Position numbers and translations under genes: made by a program. Positions 13,606 to 13,609 of a stretch of DNA of 13,609 bases are shown piece after piece (positions within the stretch are counted from its first letter, which is position 1; each line of letters opens with the position of its first letter). The DNA lies in assembly GCA_964461295.1 (NCBI GenBank), contig CAYWTX010000570.1:1-13609 (forward strand). Reading direction: 5' to 3'. The notes under the pieces are model-generated. The model worked only from the letters and a program-made list of their open reading frames with translations. It did not search any database and was not told where the DNA came from. Source of the stretch: CAYWTX01 sp964461295. GTDB lineage: Bacteria; Planctomycetota; Phycisphaerae; SM23-33.

Positions 13606-13609
13606 GTCG

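Noticed and set aside
1..13609. CRISPR arrays, tRNA or rRNA genes, insertion sequences
   Set aside because: No regularly spaced repeats, cloverleaf patterns, rRNA motifs or transposase signatures were seen.

Overview
The window is high-GC, densely packed bacterial DNA. The tandem secreted heparinase II/III-like proteins, the Gfo/Idh/MocA oxidoreductase tail and the type of spacer repeats recall Planctomycetota or a related PVC-type lineage. That placement is inferred from gene style only; there is no rRNA or other marker here. No tRNA, rRNA, CRISPR array, transposase or attachment site was seen.

Left part (1-2610): the end of a Gfo/Idh/MocA oxidoreductase (+) faces nadD (-, NAD biosynthesis) across a strong bidirectional hairpin terminator. 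A small cysteine-cluster (YkgJ-type) protein (+) diverges from nadD and converges on a D-2-hydroxyacid dehydrogenase (-). The cysteine-cluster gene and the dehydrogenase both have promoter-like elements placed so close to the start codon that the mRNAs would be leaderless.

Central part (2611-5548): a two-gene restriction-modification unit (+) with its own promoter, of visibly lower GC than its surroundings. A PD-(D/E)XK-like endonuclease is followed 7 bases later by an unusual DNA amino-methyltransferase. The methyltransferase appears to be an internal tandem duplication: a decayed, catalytically dead methyltransferase module with a CxxC/HxxH putative zinc site, an intact beta-class DPPY module, and a C-terminal domain resembling the homing-endonuclease-associated (HNH) repeat. 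This is the most distinctive system in the window.

Right part (5549-13609): a repeat-bearing spacer, then three minus-strand genes. Transcribed first are two long, paralogous, exported heparinase II/III-like proteins (1044 and 1034 aa) in a translationally coupled pair; the last two codons of the first gene form the Shine-Dalgarno of the second. A 344-base spacer follows, carrying a good promoter and a 21-bp-phased direct repeat. It leads into a cytoplasmic TPR-repeat protein. The exported pair probably acts on an acidic or uronate-containing polysaccharide outside the cytoplasm, but no substrate can be read from the sequence.
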